From Dreissena polymorpha (taxonomy: Eukaryota > Mollusca > Bivalvia > Myida > Dreissenidae), in NCBI RefSeq assembly GCF_020536995.1, contig NC_068366.1, positions 71,762,188 through 71,826,187 on the forward strand: a stretch of DNA of 64,000 nucleotides, written 5' to 3'. The translations under genes and the position numbers were made by a program. A model generated the notes under the pieces. That model did no database searches, had not been told where the DNA came from, and worked only from the letters and a program-made list of their open reading frames with translations. Within the stretch, counting starts at the first letter, position 1. Each line of letters begins with the position of its first letter. Shown piece by piece: positions 1 through 10,496 of the stretch.

Positions 1-620
1 TTCCTTAATAACTTATTTTGTATGTGTCTAACGGTTTCGTTGTTTATTTAATTCCACAGTTATACGAATATATACCAGGACAAACTATAATGGTTTAATT
101 ATTCTAATTGCTTATTTAAAAAATGAATGTGTAACTATATATGGTATATATATACCAGTTAACTATAAATAAATAAATATATATATATATATATATTTAT
201 ATATAGTTAACTGGAAGTTACCTGGTACCTGTACACAGTAAAATTTATACCGAATATACTGAACGTATGAAACCTTAATAACTTTTTTCAAGTAATGTAA
301 TATACCAGATATTTTATTCAATATAAACTAATATTTGTAAAAAATATGGTATATTCGAACTTTTCTTTTTTCATCAATCGCGGTTGATGGTCCCTTTAAA
401 AGCATCAGCTTTGTTTGTAACTGCAGATTAATCGATTTTTTAAACTCAATCCTTTCTTGTGTAATTCTGCTGGTGTAAGGTACAATGTAATCTGTAAGTT
501 GAAACGTGGAATGATATCAAGCATGATGTATTCTTGGCAGGATATATTCTCCTTAAGCCAGGTACAATGTACTAGGTACTCAGCTGACCCTGATTGATTA
601 TAATTCAGATATCTTGCCAG
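1..620. other. AT-rich intron or upstream sequence of CZIB
   Basis: I see no exon here. The stretch holds a TA-rich segment (about 140-210) flanked by an imperfect inverted repeat, ccagttaactata on the left and tatagttaactgg on the right. It is probably the intron before the first CZIB exon in the window, because the acceptor at about 618-620 interrupts the CZIB reading frame. Confidence 0.5.
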
Positions 621-2184
621 ACAGCATCTCTTCATATAATGCTGAGGACTCCAACCAGTTCGAGACTGTTGTCGTGTTTGACTGCCGAGGGGTAGAACCA
701 GTGGACTTTTACCCAAGGGTGAGGGGTGAGAGCAGTAGAGACATTAACTAGGAAATTACATATCATATTGAGTTGTGTCCTGGTAATGATTTATTTCAGG
801 AGTAAATGTTTAGAAATGACACTATTAATGACCCACTGACTTGTTAGTGTTTTTCACAGTATAAAATTACTTCATATCTATTTTAAATAAGTTCATGTTA
901 TCATTGTTCAATAAAGTTTAAATTTTGTCATCTATGGTGCTAATTGAATATTGAATTATTTGATCATCTTTGATGTTACAGGTTGGCTTCACAGCTGAGG
1001 GGGAGGAGACTGGCACACCGTACCCAGAGGTGTCATTGACCGAGGGGGTAAGTTTGCATTAAGAATGAGGGCTTGAACATTACAGTAAAAGTTTAGAATG
1101 ATGGTGTCAAAAGTTGTACTAGTGGTATTGATTTGTAAAATGGTAGTTTGTCTGTCAAGAAGAAAAAGGCCTTTAATCAAGAAGCTTATGAGTACATTCC
1201 ATCATATTAACATATAACATCGCGTATTGTATTTATACCCCCACAAACGAAGTTTAAGGGGGTATATAGGAATGAACTTGTCTGTCGGTTGGTCCGTATT
1301 AAGTCTCCACTCTCTAATTCAAGTTATTTTCATCTGTTCTTCACCAAACTTGGTCAGAAGTTTTATCTAGATAATTATAAGGCCAAGTTGGAACATGGTC
1401 AAAAACTAGGTCACAGGGTCACTTAGTGCGTTTTTTAACATTAAGTATGGTGTCCGCTCTCTTATTCAAATGGTTTTAATCCGATATTCACCACACTTGG
1501 TCAGAAGTTTTATCTAGATGATCTTAAAGCCAAGTTAGAACATGGGCCATGCCAGATAAAAACTAGGTCACAGGGTCACTTAGTACGTTTTACACATTCA
1601 GCATGGTGTGCGCTCTCTTATTCAAGTAGTTTTCATCCGATCTTCACCACACTTGGTCAGAAGTTGTACAGTATCTAGATAATGTATAGGTCAAGTTCGA
1701 ACATGGGCCATGCCGGGTCCAAAACTAGGTCCTGGTGTCACTTAATGCGTTTTAAACATTGAGCATGGTGTCCGCTGTTTTTTGTGAAGACAACATGCAA
1801 AATATTCTGTGTTGATGCGGCATGTAGGGGTATTCGTCATGTCTGTGACAAAGCTCTAGTTGTATCTTAAAATGTCGTGTTGGAATTTGTAGAATTGTCG
1901 CATTTGTTCATGTTCATAACTTTTAATGATATATTAGTGTATATAGACTTTGAATTTTGTATGTCCTAGACACGTATGCTATTTTGATATTCAGATACTC
2001 ACTATTTCAAATGGCCATCATGTTCTCTTGACACCGACTATGTAAATGCATGATCAAAAATATTTGTTTCAGTGGATGAAATGGAGAACTTAATTTATTT
2101 CAGGAGTGGGTAGATTATGATGAGAAGAAAGGAGAATCAGTTGGCATCTATGAGATAGAACAAAAATTTGTATGTGTGAAATAA
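621..2184 (+). CDS. CZIB: CZIB (C1orf123/UPF0587, DUF866) zinc-binding protein, last three exons
   Basis: Three exons encode the C-terminal half of CXXC-motif-containing zinc-binding protein (DUF866), a small conserved eukaryotic protein of poorly known function. Exon a (about 621-718) gives SYNAEDSNQFETVVVF and GVEPVDFYPR. Exon b (982-1047) gives GFTAEGEETGTPYPEVSL. Exon c (2104-2184, stop TAA) gives EWVDYDEKKGESVGIYEIEQ and ends KFVCVK. Each of these aligns from memory with the human protein (YNAEDNENFKTIVEFECRG, EPVDFQP, GFAAEG, DYDEKAQESVGIYEV). Introns follow GT-AG: gtgagg after 718, cag before 982, gtaagt after 1047, cag before 2104. The last two introns are phase 0. The first acceptor could instead lie four bases downstream (cag at 622-624). 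The N-terminal half, with the two CXXC zinc ligand pairs, lies outside the window. An antisense reading frame over exon a is a shadow. Confidence 0.9.
1236..1858. repeat. Interspersed molluscan repeat with tandem core inside the CZIB intron
   Basis: The element begins at a tacccccacaaacg end followed by gggggta (a short hairpin) and ends near gtctgtgacaaagctctag. Between the ends are about three copies of a roughly 115-130 base core marked by cttggtcagaagtt, aggtcacagggtcactta and ggtgtccgctctcttattca. It sits wholly within the second CZIB intron in the window. The core phrase resembles the core of the elements at 6071-9810. There is no coding capacity. The family name is unknown to me. Confidence 0.6.
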
Positions 2185-2283
2185 CTATGTGATAGTATGT
2201 TGGGAATTCATCCATGACAGATCTTCAGTTGGAATTTTCTGTGACTTTTTCCAATATTTCTGTTCTGGCATTGTTAATGAATT

Positions 2284-2304
2284 AATAAAATGTGTGCAAT
2301 AAAT
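2284..2304 (+). promoter_or_regulatory. CZIB polyadenylation signals
   Basis: Two AATAAA-type hexamers (2284-2289 and about 2299-2304) lie 100-120 bases after the CZIB stop codon, a normal distance for a short 3' UTR. This places the transcript end near 2310-2330. Confidence 0.55.
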
Positions 2305-2309
2305 TTTGA

Positions 2310-3040
2310 CATCCAAATAAAGTTAGATATTTTGCTAGATAGATGCTATTTGCATGCTGTTTGTGGTAAGACATTACATAATCAGAGGGATAACGATGAT
2401 ATCATTAATTAAATGACTGCGTAGGAATGACAAAAAAAATATGTATGTACCCTCCTTTCCAGTGAAGTCTATGGCTTCTTATGACTACAGAAGCAAACAT
2501 ATTTAATTAATTGTATATGTTATGGAGCTTTTTTTTAAGTTAACTTGTAATATATTTAAAAAGGCAAGTGGCGTTGGAAAAAGTTTGAATGCCTTATGTA
2601 CCAAAGAACCAATATGATTGGTAACATGATTTCTCAAGATGTTGATTCATGTCCAAAATCTTGTTAAATTAAATAGTATATAATCCTTGGAGAAATTGAA
2701 TGATAGACAAGTGCAATAATACGCATTTCCTCCTAATATAATGCAACCACAAATCCAATATAAATGAATTTAAAATTGAACTACTTTAATTCCTCATTTA
2801 TTGAAACATTTTGGTTCATGAATATTTGTTGCTTTTTTATCATTGCCCGTAAAAACCTATGGGTAATAACTAATACATTTTTCGACAAGATGAAATACAT
2901 TTTTCAAATTTTAGTAAAAATAGGAGTGATATATCTCAGTCCAAATGGCCCCAAATTCATACCCAAAATGGGGAAAACAACTGTTCGGGTCTACTGGCAG
3001 CTAATTTTCAAAACATTTTATTGGCTCTTGATAAAGATCA
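2310..3040. other. Intergenic, no gene recognised
   Basis: This is AT-rich sequence after the CZIB polyadenylation signals. The open frame at 2764-3120 runs into the repeat that starts at 3041 and has no recognisable domain, so I treat it as chance. Confidence 0.5.
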
Positions 3041-5071
3041 TTAGCTCCACTCGCCAGCGGGGCTTATGTCATGGTCCTGTGTCCGTCGTGCGTGCGTTCG
3101 TCCATGCGTGCGTGCGTTAACTTTTCCTTAAAACATCTTCTTCTCCTAAACTACTGGTCCAATTCTGATGAAATTTCTCAGGAATGTTCCTGGGATGAAC
3201 CTCTTTCAAATTTGTTCATGGGGTCAAATTTGACCCTGCCATGGGGTCACAAAAATGAAAATTTGCTTATATAAGGCCTTTTTTGTAAAAACTTTAAAAA
3301 TCTTAACGTCCATAACCATTCGGCCTAGGTCTATCAAGTTTGGTATGTAGAGACATCTCATAGGCCTCTACCAAATTTCTTCAAATTATGCCCCTGGGGT
3401 CAAATTTGACCCTGCCCTGGGGGTCACAAAATTGAACATATGCTTGTATAAGGCCTATTTTGTGAAAACTTAAAAAAAATTCTCGTCCATAACCATTGAG
3501 CCTAGGGCTTATACATTTGGTATGTAGAGACATCAAATAGTCCTCTACCATTTTTTTTAAATAATGCCCCTGGGATCAAATTTGACCCTGCCCCAGGGGT
3601 CACAAAATTGAACATATTCTTATATAAGGCCTATTTTGTGAAAACTTTAAAAATGTTCTCGTCCATAACCACTGGGCATAGGGCTATCAAATTTGGTATG
3701 TAGAGACATATTATAGTCCTCTACCAAATTTCTTCAAATTATGCTCCTTGGGTAAAATTTGACCCTGCCCCGGGGGTCACAAAATTGAACATATGCTTAT
3801 ATAAGGCCTATTTTGTGAAAACTTCAAAAAACTTTCCGTCCATAACCTTTGGGCTTAGGGCTATCAAATTTGGTATGTAGAGACATCCAATAGTCCTCTA
3901 CCAAGTTTGTTCAGATTGAGCCCCTGGGGTCAAATTTGACCCTGCCCCGGGGGTCACAAAATTGAACATATGCTTATATAAGGCCTATTTTGTGAAAACT
4001 TTAAAAAAAATTCTCGTCCATAACCATCGGGCCTAGGGCTTATAAATTTGGTATGTAGAGACATCCAATAGTCCTCTACCAAATTTCTTCACATTATGCC
4101 CCTGGGGTCAAATTTGACCCTGCCCCAGGGGGTCACAAAATTGAACATATGCTTATATATGGCCTATTTTTTGAAAACTTTAAAAATTCTCGTCCATTAC
4201 CAATTGGCCTAGGGCTAATAAATTTGGTATTTCGAGACATCTAATAGTCCTCTACCAAATTTCTTCAAATTATGCCCCATGGGTCAAATTTGACCCTGCC
4301 CCGGGGGTCACAAAATTGAACATATGCTTATATAAGGCCTATTTTGTGAAATCTTCTTGTCCATAACCATCCGGCCTAGGGCTATCAAATTTGGTATGTA
4401 GTGACATCTTATAGTCTCTACCAAATTTGTTCAAATTTTATCCCTGGAGTCAAATTTGAACCTGCCCCGGGGGTCACAAAATTGAACATATGCTTATATA
4501 CATGTAATGCCTATTTTGTGAAAAAAAATCTTGTCCATAACCATTATGCCTAGGGCTACACAATTTGGTATGTAGGGACATTGTATAGTCCTCCACTTAG
4601 TTTGTTCAAAATATGACCAAGGAGTAAAATTTGACCCTGCCCTGGGGGCCACTAAATCGATTATAGTGCCTATTTTGTGAAAACTTTAAAAATCTACTTG
4701 TCCCTAACCATAAGGCATAGGGCTACCAAATTTGGTATAAGTTTGTTCAAATTATGCCCATTGGGTCAAATTTGACCCTGCCCGGGGGTCACAAAACTGA
4801 ACATACGCTTATATAGGGCCTATTTTGTGAACACTTTAAAAATCTCTTGTCTATAACCATTTGGCCTAGGGCTACCATATTTTGTATGTACATGTAGTGA
4901 GATATAGTAGTCCTCTACAAAGTGGGGTTAAATTTGACCAAACCTAGGGGGTCACAAAAGTGCACATGTGCTTAAATAAGGCCTATATTTAAGTATGTGC
5001 ACATGCAGAGAATATTTGTTTCAGCCTTTTTTCAGCAGTGGAGCGATACAGGGCCATCATGGCCCTCTTGT
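3041..5071. mobile_element. HINE-like (non-autonomous Helentron) element with about ten tandem core repeats
   Basis: The left end reads ttagctccactcgccagc. The right end reads gcagtggagcgatac followed by the hairpin agggccatcatggccct and then cttgt. CTCCACT at the left is repeated inverted as AGTGGAG just before the right-hand hairpin. That asymmetric arrangement is described for Helentron/Helitron2 elements and their non-autonomous HINE relatives, which include tandem-core bivalve elements such as pearl. The interior is a tandem array of about 170-185 base units, each with gtcaaatttgaccctgcc, ggggtcacaaaattgaacat, aaggcctattttgtgaaaac and atttggtatgtagagacat. Units decay towards the right end. 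There are no genes. Confidence 0.6.
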
Positions 5072-6070
5072 ATTATAACTTGTGTCAGATGGATTACCCT
5101 GAAGAGGTATTAAATCTATGATTTGATGAGCTCATACTAAAAAATTCAGAATGGTTTATATGTACATGTAAGAATACGAACAGTTCAAATAGATCAAGGT
5201 GTTGACATTCCGCAGCAATATTTCGACGTCAAAATCAAACTTAGGTACCAATTGAATTGTAACTGCTGGCTTTCACGGATATGGATCTATGCCGTGCACA
5301 AGTAAAATAATATATGGACAAATAATTCAAAATTATTGAAGAGAGATTCATGATTCTTGTTCTGTTCACATGTAAGTTAAAATTAAATGAGATTATGTGG
5401 TTTTATTTTCAATCCCCCCAATACAAAAGCATTTAAATCCGCATCATTATCAAAGGGCACCACAGAAAAGCATTATCAAAGGGCAATTCCCATTTATTAT
5501 TTTTTAGCGAAACTCTTCTTGATAAATTGACACTATGCGCAAGAAAACAAATCGATGAACAATAACTCAAAAAATTGAAAAGACAGTTCATGTACTCTGC
5601 TCTTCTTGCCACTATGTAATCTGCTCTTCTTGCCACTATAATCTATAAATATATGTGGTTTTATTAGTACATTCAATACTAATAGAGTTGTTCTATGAAT
5701 AAGTAAATAAACAAAAGGCCTCTACATGTAACTCTGTATATATTGAAAAAAGAGTTATGTTCCTTTTCCTAAACATTTCCTAACAATGCATTCGATTGCA
5801 ATACTAGTATGCAGTATCGTTTGAATCCCTTCAGTATTGTTGTACTTATGAATTGCACAGATATGACAATGTAGCTTTACACTGTATAACAAAATAATTC
5901 ATGGACGGTCACTCCATAAATATTGAAGAGCTATGGCTCTTGTATTTCCGCCCTGCTTTTCAGTCTTTTCTATTAATTGAAGAGATCTTTATATATATTT
6001 CGTTTGATAATAATGAAGTTTTGCTCCTCACACTAAAATTAACCGAAGGGCAAACGTTTCGTTTATTACG
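5072..6070. other. Intergenic, no gene recognised
   Basis: AT-rich unique sequence between two HINE-like elements. A short direct repeat, ctgctcttcttgccacta, occurs twice near 5598-5638. Open frames here are short and without domains. Confidence 0.5.
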
Positions 6071-6715
6071 TGTAGCTCAACCAAGCACAATGTGCTCATG
6101 GTGTGCTTTTGTGATCGCTTTAGTCCGTCATGAGTTGTGTGTCGTGCTGCGTCAACATTTGCCTTGTTAACACTCTGGAGGCCACATTTATTTTCCGATC
6201 TTCATGAAACTTGGTCAGAAGATTTGTCCCAATGATATCTTGAAAGAGTTCGATAATGGTTTTGGTTTCTTTGAAAACATGGCCACCAGGGGGCGGGGCA
6301 TTTTTCCTTAAAAGGCTATATATGGCTTTTGTAAAACCTTGTTAACACTCTAGAGGCCACATTTATTGTCCAATCTTCATGAAATATGGTCAGAAGATTT
6401 GCCTTATTGATATATTGGATGAGTTCGCAAATGGTTACGTTTGCTCGAAAAACATGGCTGCCAAGTGGTAGCGTATTTTTCCTTATATGGCTATATATGG
6501 CTATTGTAAAATCTTGTTAACACTCTAGAGGCCACATTTATTTTCCGATCTTCATGAAACTCGGTCAGAAGATTCATCCCAATAATATCATGGACGAGTT
6601 CAAAAATGATGCCGGTTGGTTGAAAAACATGACCAACACGGGGAAGGGACATTTTTCCTCATATGGCTATTATAATAGTAAAACCTTGTTAACACTACTC
6701 CTTGAACTACTACCT

Positions 6716-6907
6716 TGTCTACTTGAATTGAATAAATAAGTATAGCGTTGTGTTTTACGTTTTAATGTCGTCCTTTCTCAATCATAACAATATATAAACT
6801 GAAACAACAATAACAAGATGACGTGCATGTATATGACGTTATTCGGCGGCGTCACACAACGGCGCGCCAACGGCGGCGTCACACGACGGCGCGCTAAATT
6901 CCCAACA
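6716..6907 (-). repeat. LTR of the BEL/Pao element (3' LTR in element sense)
   Basis: This 192-bp copy starts tgtctac and ends attcccaaca on the + strand. It includes two near-identical GC-rich copies of cggcggcgtcacac plus acggcgcgc. It matches 9051-9242 except at two visible positions. Confidence 0.85.
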
Positions 6908-9050
6908 TTCTCCGGGCCGCGAAATGTTAATATACACTTACAAAATATGCTTATTTAAATAAAATAATTAAATCTATTGATGTTTTTAAAACTTCAAATG
7001 TCCATAACATCAGAAAAGAGTTCAACACTTGATTGCACACAATTAAAGTCAGTTGTCGTCACATTGTACTTCTAGCGGGTATAGTTTGACGATTGGTCTG
7101 ATGGTGATTCGACTTGATGTACGGAGGCGCGCGGCCCTCGTCAACCCATCATTTCCGGTGAGAAGCTCGTCTACCACAGCCAGGTCCACTGAAGTCGCGG
7201 TTTGAAGTCGTCCTGCACGATAACAACGTCGCCCAAACGTATCGTCTGATGGTTGTTGCCGCCTTTCGTTTGGAATTCCCTCATTGACGTCAGATATTCG
7301 TGAGTCCATCAGTGACGGTACTGTTCGATAAGACGCACGCGAGCCTGTGCGCGTTGTGTGATATCACGACGTGTAACGTTGGGGAATGAACTATCACCAA
7401 CGGCTTTAGCGTCACTGTATGGAAGTCCAGTCAGTCTTCTTTCGTGGAGTAGATGCGCTGATGTTTCGAATTTCATATACAGTAAGTGTTTCCTTTTTTA
7501 CATGAAATAATATTGTCATTTATTGAGCTTTTGCCGTTTTGGCGTCTACGTGTTTTTCTCGGTCTTTGAATGACGTAATGTCAATCCATGACAGTTTGAT
7601 GATACCATGTAGATGTAGATGAGACGTCCCTGCATGCACTCTTTGGAACGACGCTTGCATTGAGCGCTTCCGATGTCGTCTGATCTTCTGAATGGTTGGT
7701 TTCCGGCCATTTCCGACTGGATGGCGATTTTGAATCCGAACTCGTGGACGGAAATGGAGATTCCGGAAGATGCTCCGATGTCAAATTGCCTGTCTGCTCC
7801 GGGCAGTCTTGACTTCTGCTTCTTTTTCGAACTAGTGTTGATTGCAATAATTTTCCCAGGCACTCTTTGATGTTAAAAAGTGACTTCCGGTTGCTCCGCA
7901 GTCGCGGCGAACTCTCCGCTAGTGGGCTCTGTCGGCTCGAGTAATCGGACAGTTTCTTGATCTCTCGCTGGGAGTGATCAGAGAGTATCCCAGGATTCTG
8001 GGGAGTTTTATTCGAACTCACGATGGGTCCATCGGGATTGCGGTTTGAACTCACCGACGGTTTGGGAATCTTGTCCAAACTAACCCCGTGCTCCTGGGGA
8101 GTGCCACCTGACGTCATATAGGAGCCATTCCTAGTGCGGCTTAAACTCAGCCCGGGATCCTTGGGATAGTCGGCCGAAAACTTTCTCGGTGTCCGAGGAA
8201 CACCGCTTAGTCCCACAGATCTGCTCGACGCCTTAAGTATGGCGACAGGTTCGCTTTCTGCATCTCGTCGTAAAGTTTTGCATGACTCGACCGTTCCAAT
8301 ATTGCTTTGACTTTCTCTGGTAGACTTTACAGGCTTGCCGGACCCGCCCATAGCCTCTGACCAATTTTGAGGCGTCGAACGAGCGTCCTGCTCGTTATTC
8401 CTTTCCCTAGACCTGCTATGTGCGGCTCCAGATCGATTTGAACTTTCACTGGGCGAAGGTTTGTTATGCGTGTTTGTGTCACCGGATGTTTGGTGCTTAA
8501 CGTTCTGCTAGGCTGTATGCATTATGTTGGTGTCAGCGATGGTGGTAGAGACTTGACGGGGTTTATGAAAGGCCGGAAGCGACGACTGATTAAAGTTTTC
8601 GGATGATGTCGGTAGGGTAGGTAACTGCAGAGGCGCGTGTGGTTCTTCCTCTACGCTTCGATAGCGTGTATTGGATAACTCGGGTGGCTGCATAACGGAC
8701 ATCGACAGACTACTATCATGGACGGCTGTACTACTTGAAGATGGGTGATCACGCATATTTTGACGGTATCTCCGAAGCTTCGCTTCCATGTCAAAAACGT
8801 ACATCTGCGAGTCCAACAGCTCGTCTGGGGTCGATTCCGCGTCTGATAGTGCGATTATTTTCTCATTTAATCCTCGTATTATCTCCAACTGGTTCTCTAT
8901 TGCAACGATGGTTGGTTCAAACTGCAATTTGTCATTTTCTTCCAATCTTTCGATCAATCGCTCGATTACTCTCTGATTTCCTAGTCTCTGCCCCTTTAAC
9001 TTATCTGTATTTGTTGACGGCATCCTTAGTTTTTAGTCACGGCACCAAAA

Positions 9051-9242
9051 TGTCTACGTGAATTGAATAAATAAGTATAGCGTTGTGTTTTACGTTTTAA
9101 TGTCGTCCTTTCTCAATCATAACAATATATAAACTGAAACAACAATAACAAGATGACGTGCATGTATATGAAGTTATTCGGCGGCGTCACACAACGGCGC
9201 GCCAACGGCGGCGTCACACGACGGCGCGCTAAATTCCCAACA
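9051..9242 (-). repeat. LTR of the BEL/Pao element (5' LTR in element sense)
   Basis: This is the partner of 6716-6907, in the same orientation and of the same length. The primer-binding site lies directly inside it at about 9036-9050. Beyond 9242 the HINE core resumes with ctagagg. Confidence 0.85.
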
Positions 9243-9810
9243 CTAGAGGTGTTTCCGATCATCATGAAACTTGGTCAGAAGATTTGTCCCAATGATATCT
9301 TGCATGACTTCGAAAATGGTTTTGTTTGCTTTAAAAACATGGCCACCAAGGGCGGGGCATTTTTCCTTATATGGCTATAGTAAAACCTCGTTAACACTCT
9401 AGAGACCACCTTTATTGTCCAATCTTCATGAAATTTGGTCAAAAATTGGTCTAAATGATATCTTGGATGAGTTAGAAAATAATCATGTTTGCTTGAAAAA
9501 CATGGCTTCCAAGGGGCGGGGCATCTTGTTAACACTCTAGAGGCCACATTTACTTCCGATCTTCATGAAACATGGTCAGAAGATTCATCCCAATAATATC
9601 TTGGACGAGTTCAAAAATGATGCCGGTTGGTTGAAAAACATGGCTGCCAGGGGTGGGGCATTTTTCCCTATATGGCTATAGTAAAACCTTGTTAACACTC
9701 TAGAGGCCACATTTCTTTTCCGATCTTCATGAAACTTGGTCAGAAGATTTGTCCTAATAATAAATTGTTATCTCAGGTGAGCGACTTTGGGACTTTCAGG
9801 CCCTCTTGTT

Positions 9811-9990
9811 CCTTATATACATGTAGCTATAATAAAACCTTGTTTACACTCTAGAGGCCACATTTATTGTCCGATCATCATGAAACTTGGTCAGAAGATT
9901 TGTCCCAATGATATCTTGGACAAGTTTGAAAAAACATGTCCACCAGGGAGGGACGGGGGCATTTTTCCTTTTTCGTGCTATCACGAAAAC
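9811..9990. repeat. Extra HINE-type core unit beyond the element end
   Basis: Directly after the terminal ggccctcttgt, another core unit (ttacactctagaggccaca, gatcatcatgaaacttgg, tcagaagatttgtcccaatg) runs to about 9975. It then stops without a recognisable terminus, so it is a truncated copy of the same family lying next to the complete one. Confidence 0.6.
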
Positions 9991-10496
9991 CAACACGCAT
10001 AAAGTAGATAAGCATGTATGGTGAGCATGGTAGTGTAAATTTTGTAGCAAATCATGCGTAAGTAAATAATCAAAATAAGCGGGAGATACTTTGTTTAGAA
10101 GTGTGCAGTATGCTACACACAGCAACCTTTTGCAACGATAAAACATATACTTGTATATAAGTACATTGACTACATGTGTACACAGACATAATTATACTTT
10201 AAGAATATGTTTATACATGCATCATATGTTTGTCAATAGAGTTTATCACTTCATTACTACATAATATCACTTGTTGTGTATGGGAACGATATCTCTTTAT
10301 GTATACTTTTTACTTATTTGATTATGCAAAAACATGTTGCTAAGCTATTTGATGAAGTAAAGGCATGTACATGTAGGCATTCTGTATGGCGTTACGTGGC
10401 ATTTAACAATTCGTTATGTATGTACACATGGCCGAACAAAACTTATCTCAGTATAATGCTGCTTAAGAACAAAGTAGAAAGTGAACATCCAGTCAG
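9991..10496. other. 3' flank of the copper transporter gene
   Basis: This AT-rich sequence probably contains the 3' UTR of the - strand gene ending at 10497. I do not see an unambiguous polyadenylation hexamer on the - strand close to the stop. Confidence 0.35.

Larger units (their letters stand above)
6716..9242 (-). mobile_element. BEL/Pao LTR retrotransposon, internally reduced fossil
   Basis: Two direct 192-bp LTRs (6716-6907 and 9051-9242) bound a 2.1-kb interior read on the - strand. LTRs run TG...CA in + orientation. Next to the 5' LTR (the 9051 side) the - strand reads ttttggtgccgtgac, a primer-binding site of BEL/Pao type. Recognisable parts in order are a gag-like start with a charged coiled segment (8508-9023), a Ser/Pro-rich stretch (7581-8351), and the C-terminal part of an integrase (7049-7309, with DGLTRAARLRTSS and IRPIVKLYPLEV). 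Protease, reverse transcriptase and most of integrase are not recognisable, so it is broken and could move only with help from relatives. The LTRs differ at two positions that I can see, so the insertion is young. No convincing target-site duplication is visible. Confidence 0.8.
6071..9810. mobile_element. Second HINE-like element, interrupted by a BEL/Pao insertion
   Basis: The left end (about 6071) is tagctcaaccaagcacaatg, with a small aagcac/gtgctc hairpin. The right end is caggtgagcgactttggg followed by actttcaggccctcttgt at 9810. As in the element at 3041-5071, the left GCTCA motif is matched by an inverted TGAGC near the right terminus, and both end in ggccctcttgt. The cores are 145-175 base units marked by ttgttaacactctagaggcc, gatcttcatgaaacttgg, tcagaagatttgtcccaatg and atggccaccaagggg. 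Core starts fall at about 6166, 6341, 6515 and 6687 on the left, and at about 9389, 9533 and 9690 on the right. The LTR element at 6716-9242 splits the array. Confidence 0.6.

Noticed and set aside
405-716. 103-codon frame on the - strand
   Set aside because: It overlaps the CZIB exon on the opposite strand and has no domain; the + strand exon is supported by conserved protein sequence and splice sites.
6697-9250. Target-site duplication around the BEL/Pao LTRs
   Set aside because: The bases next to the two LTRs (tacct on the left, ctaga on the right) do not match.
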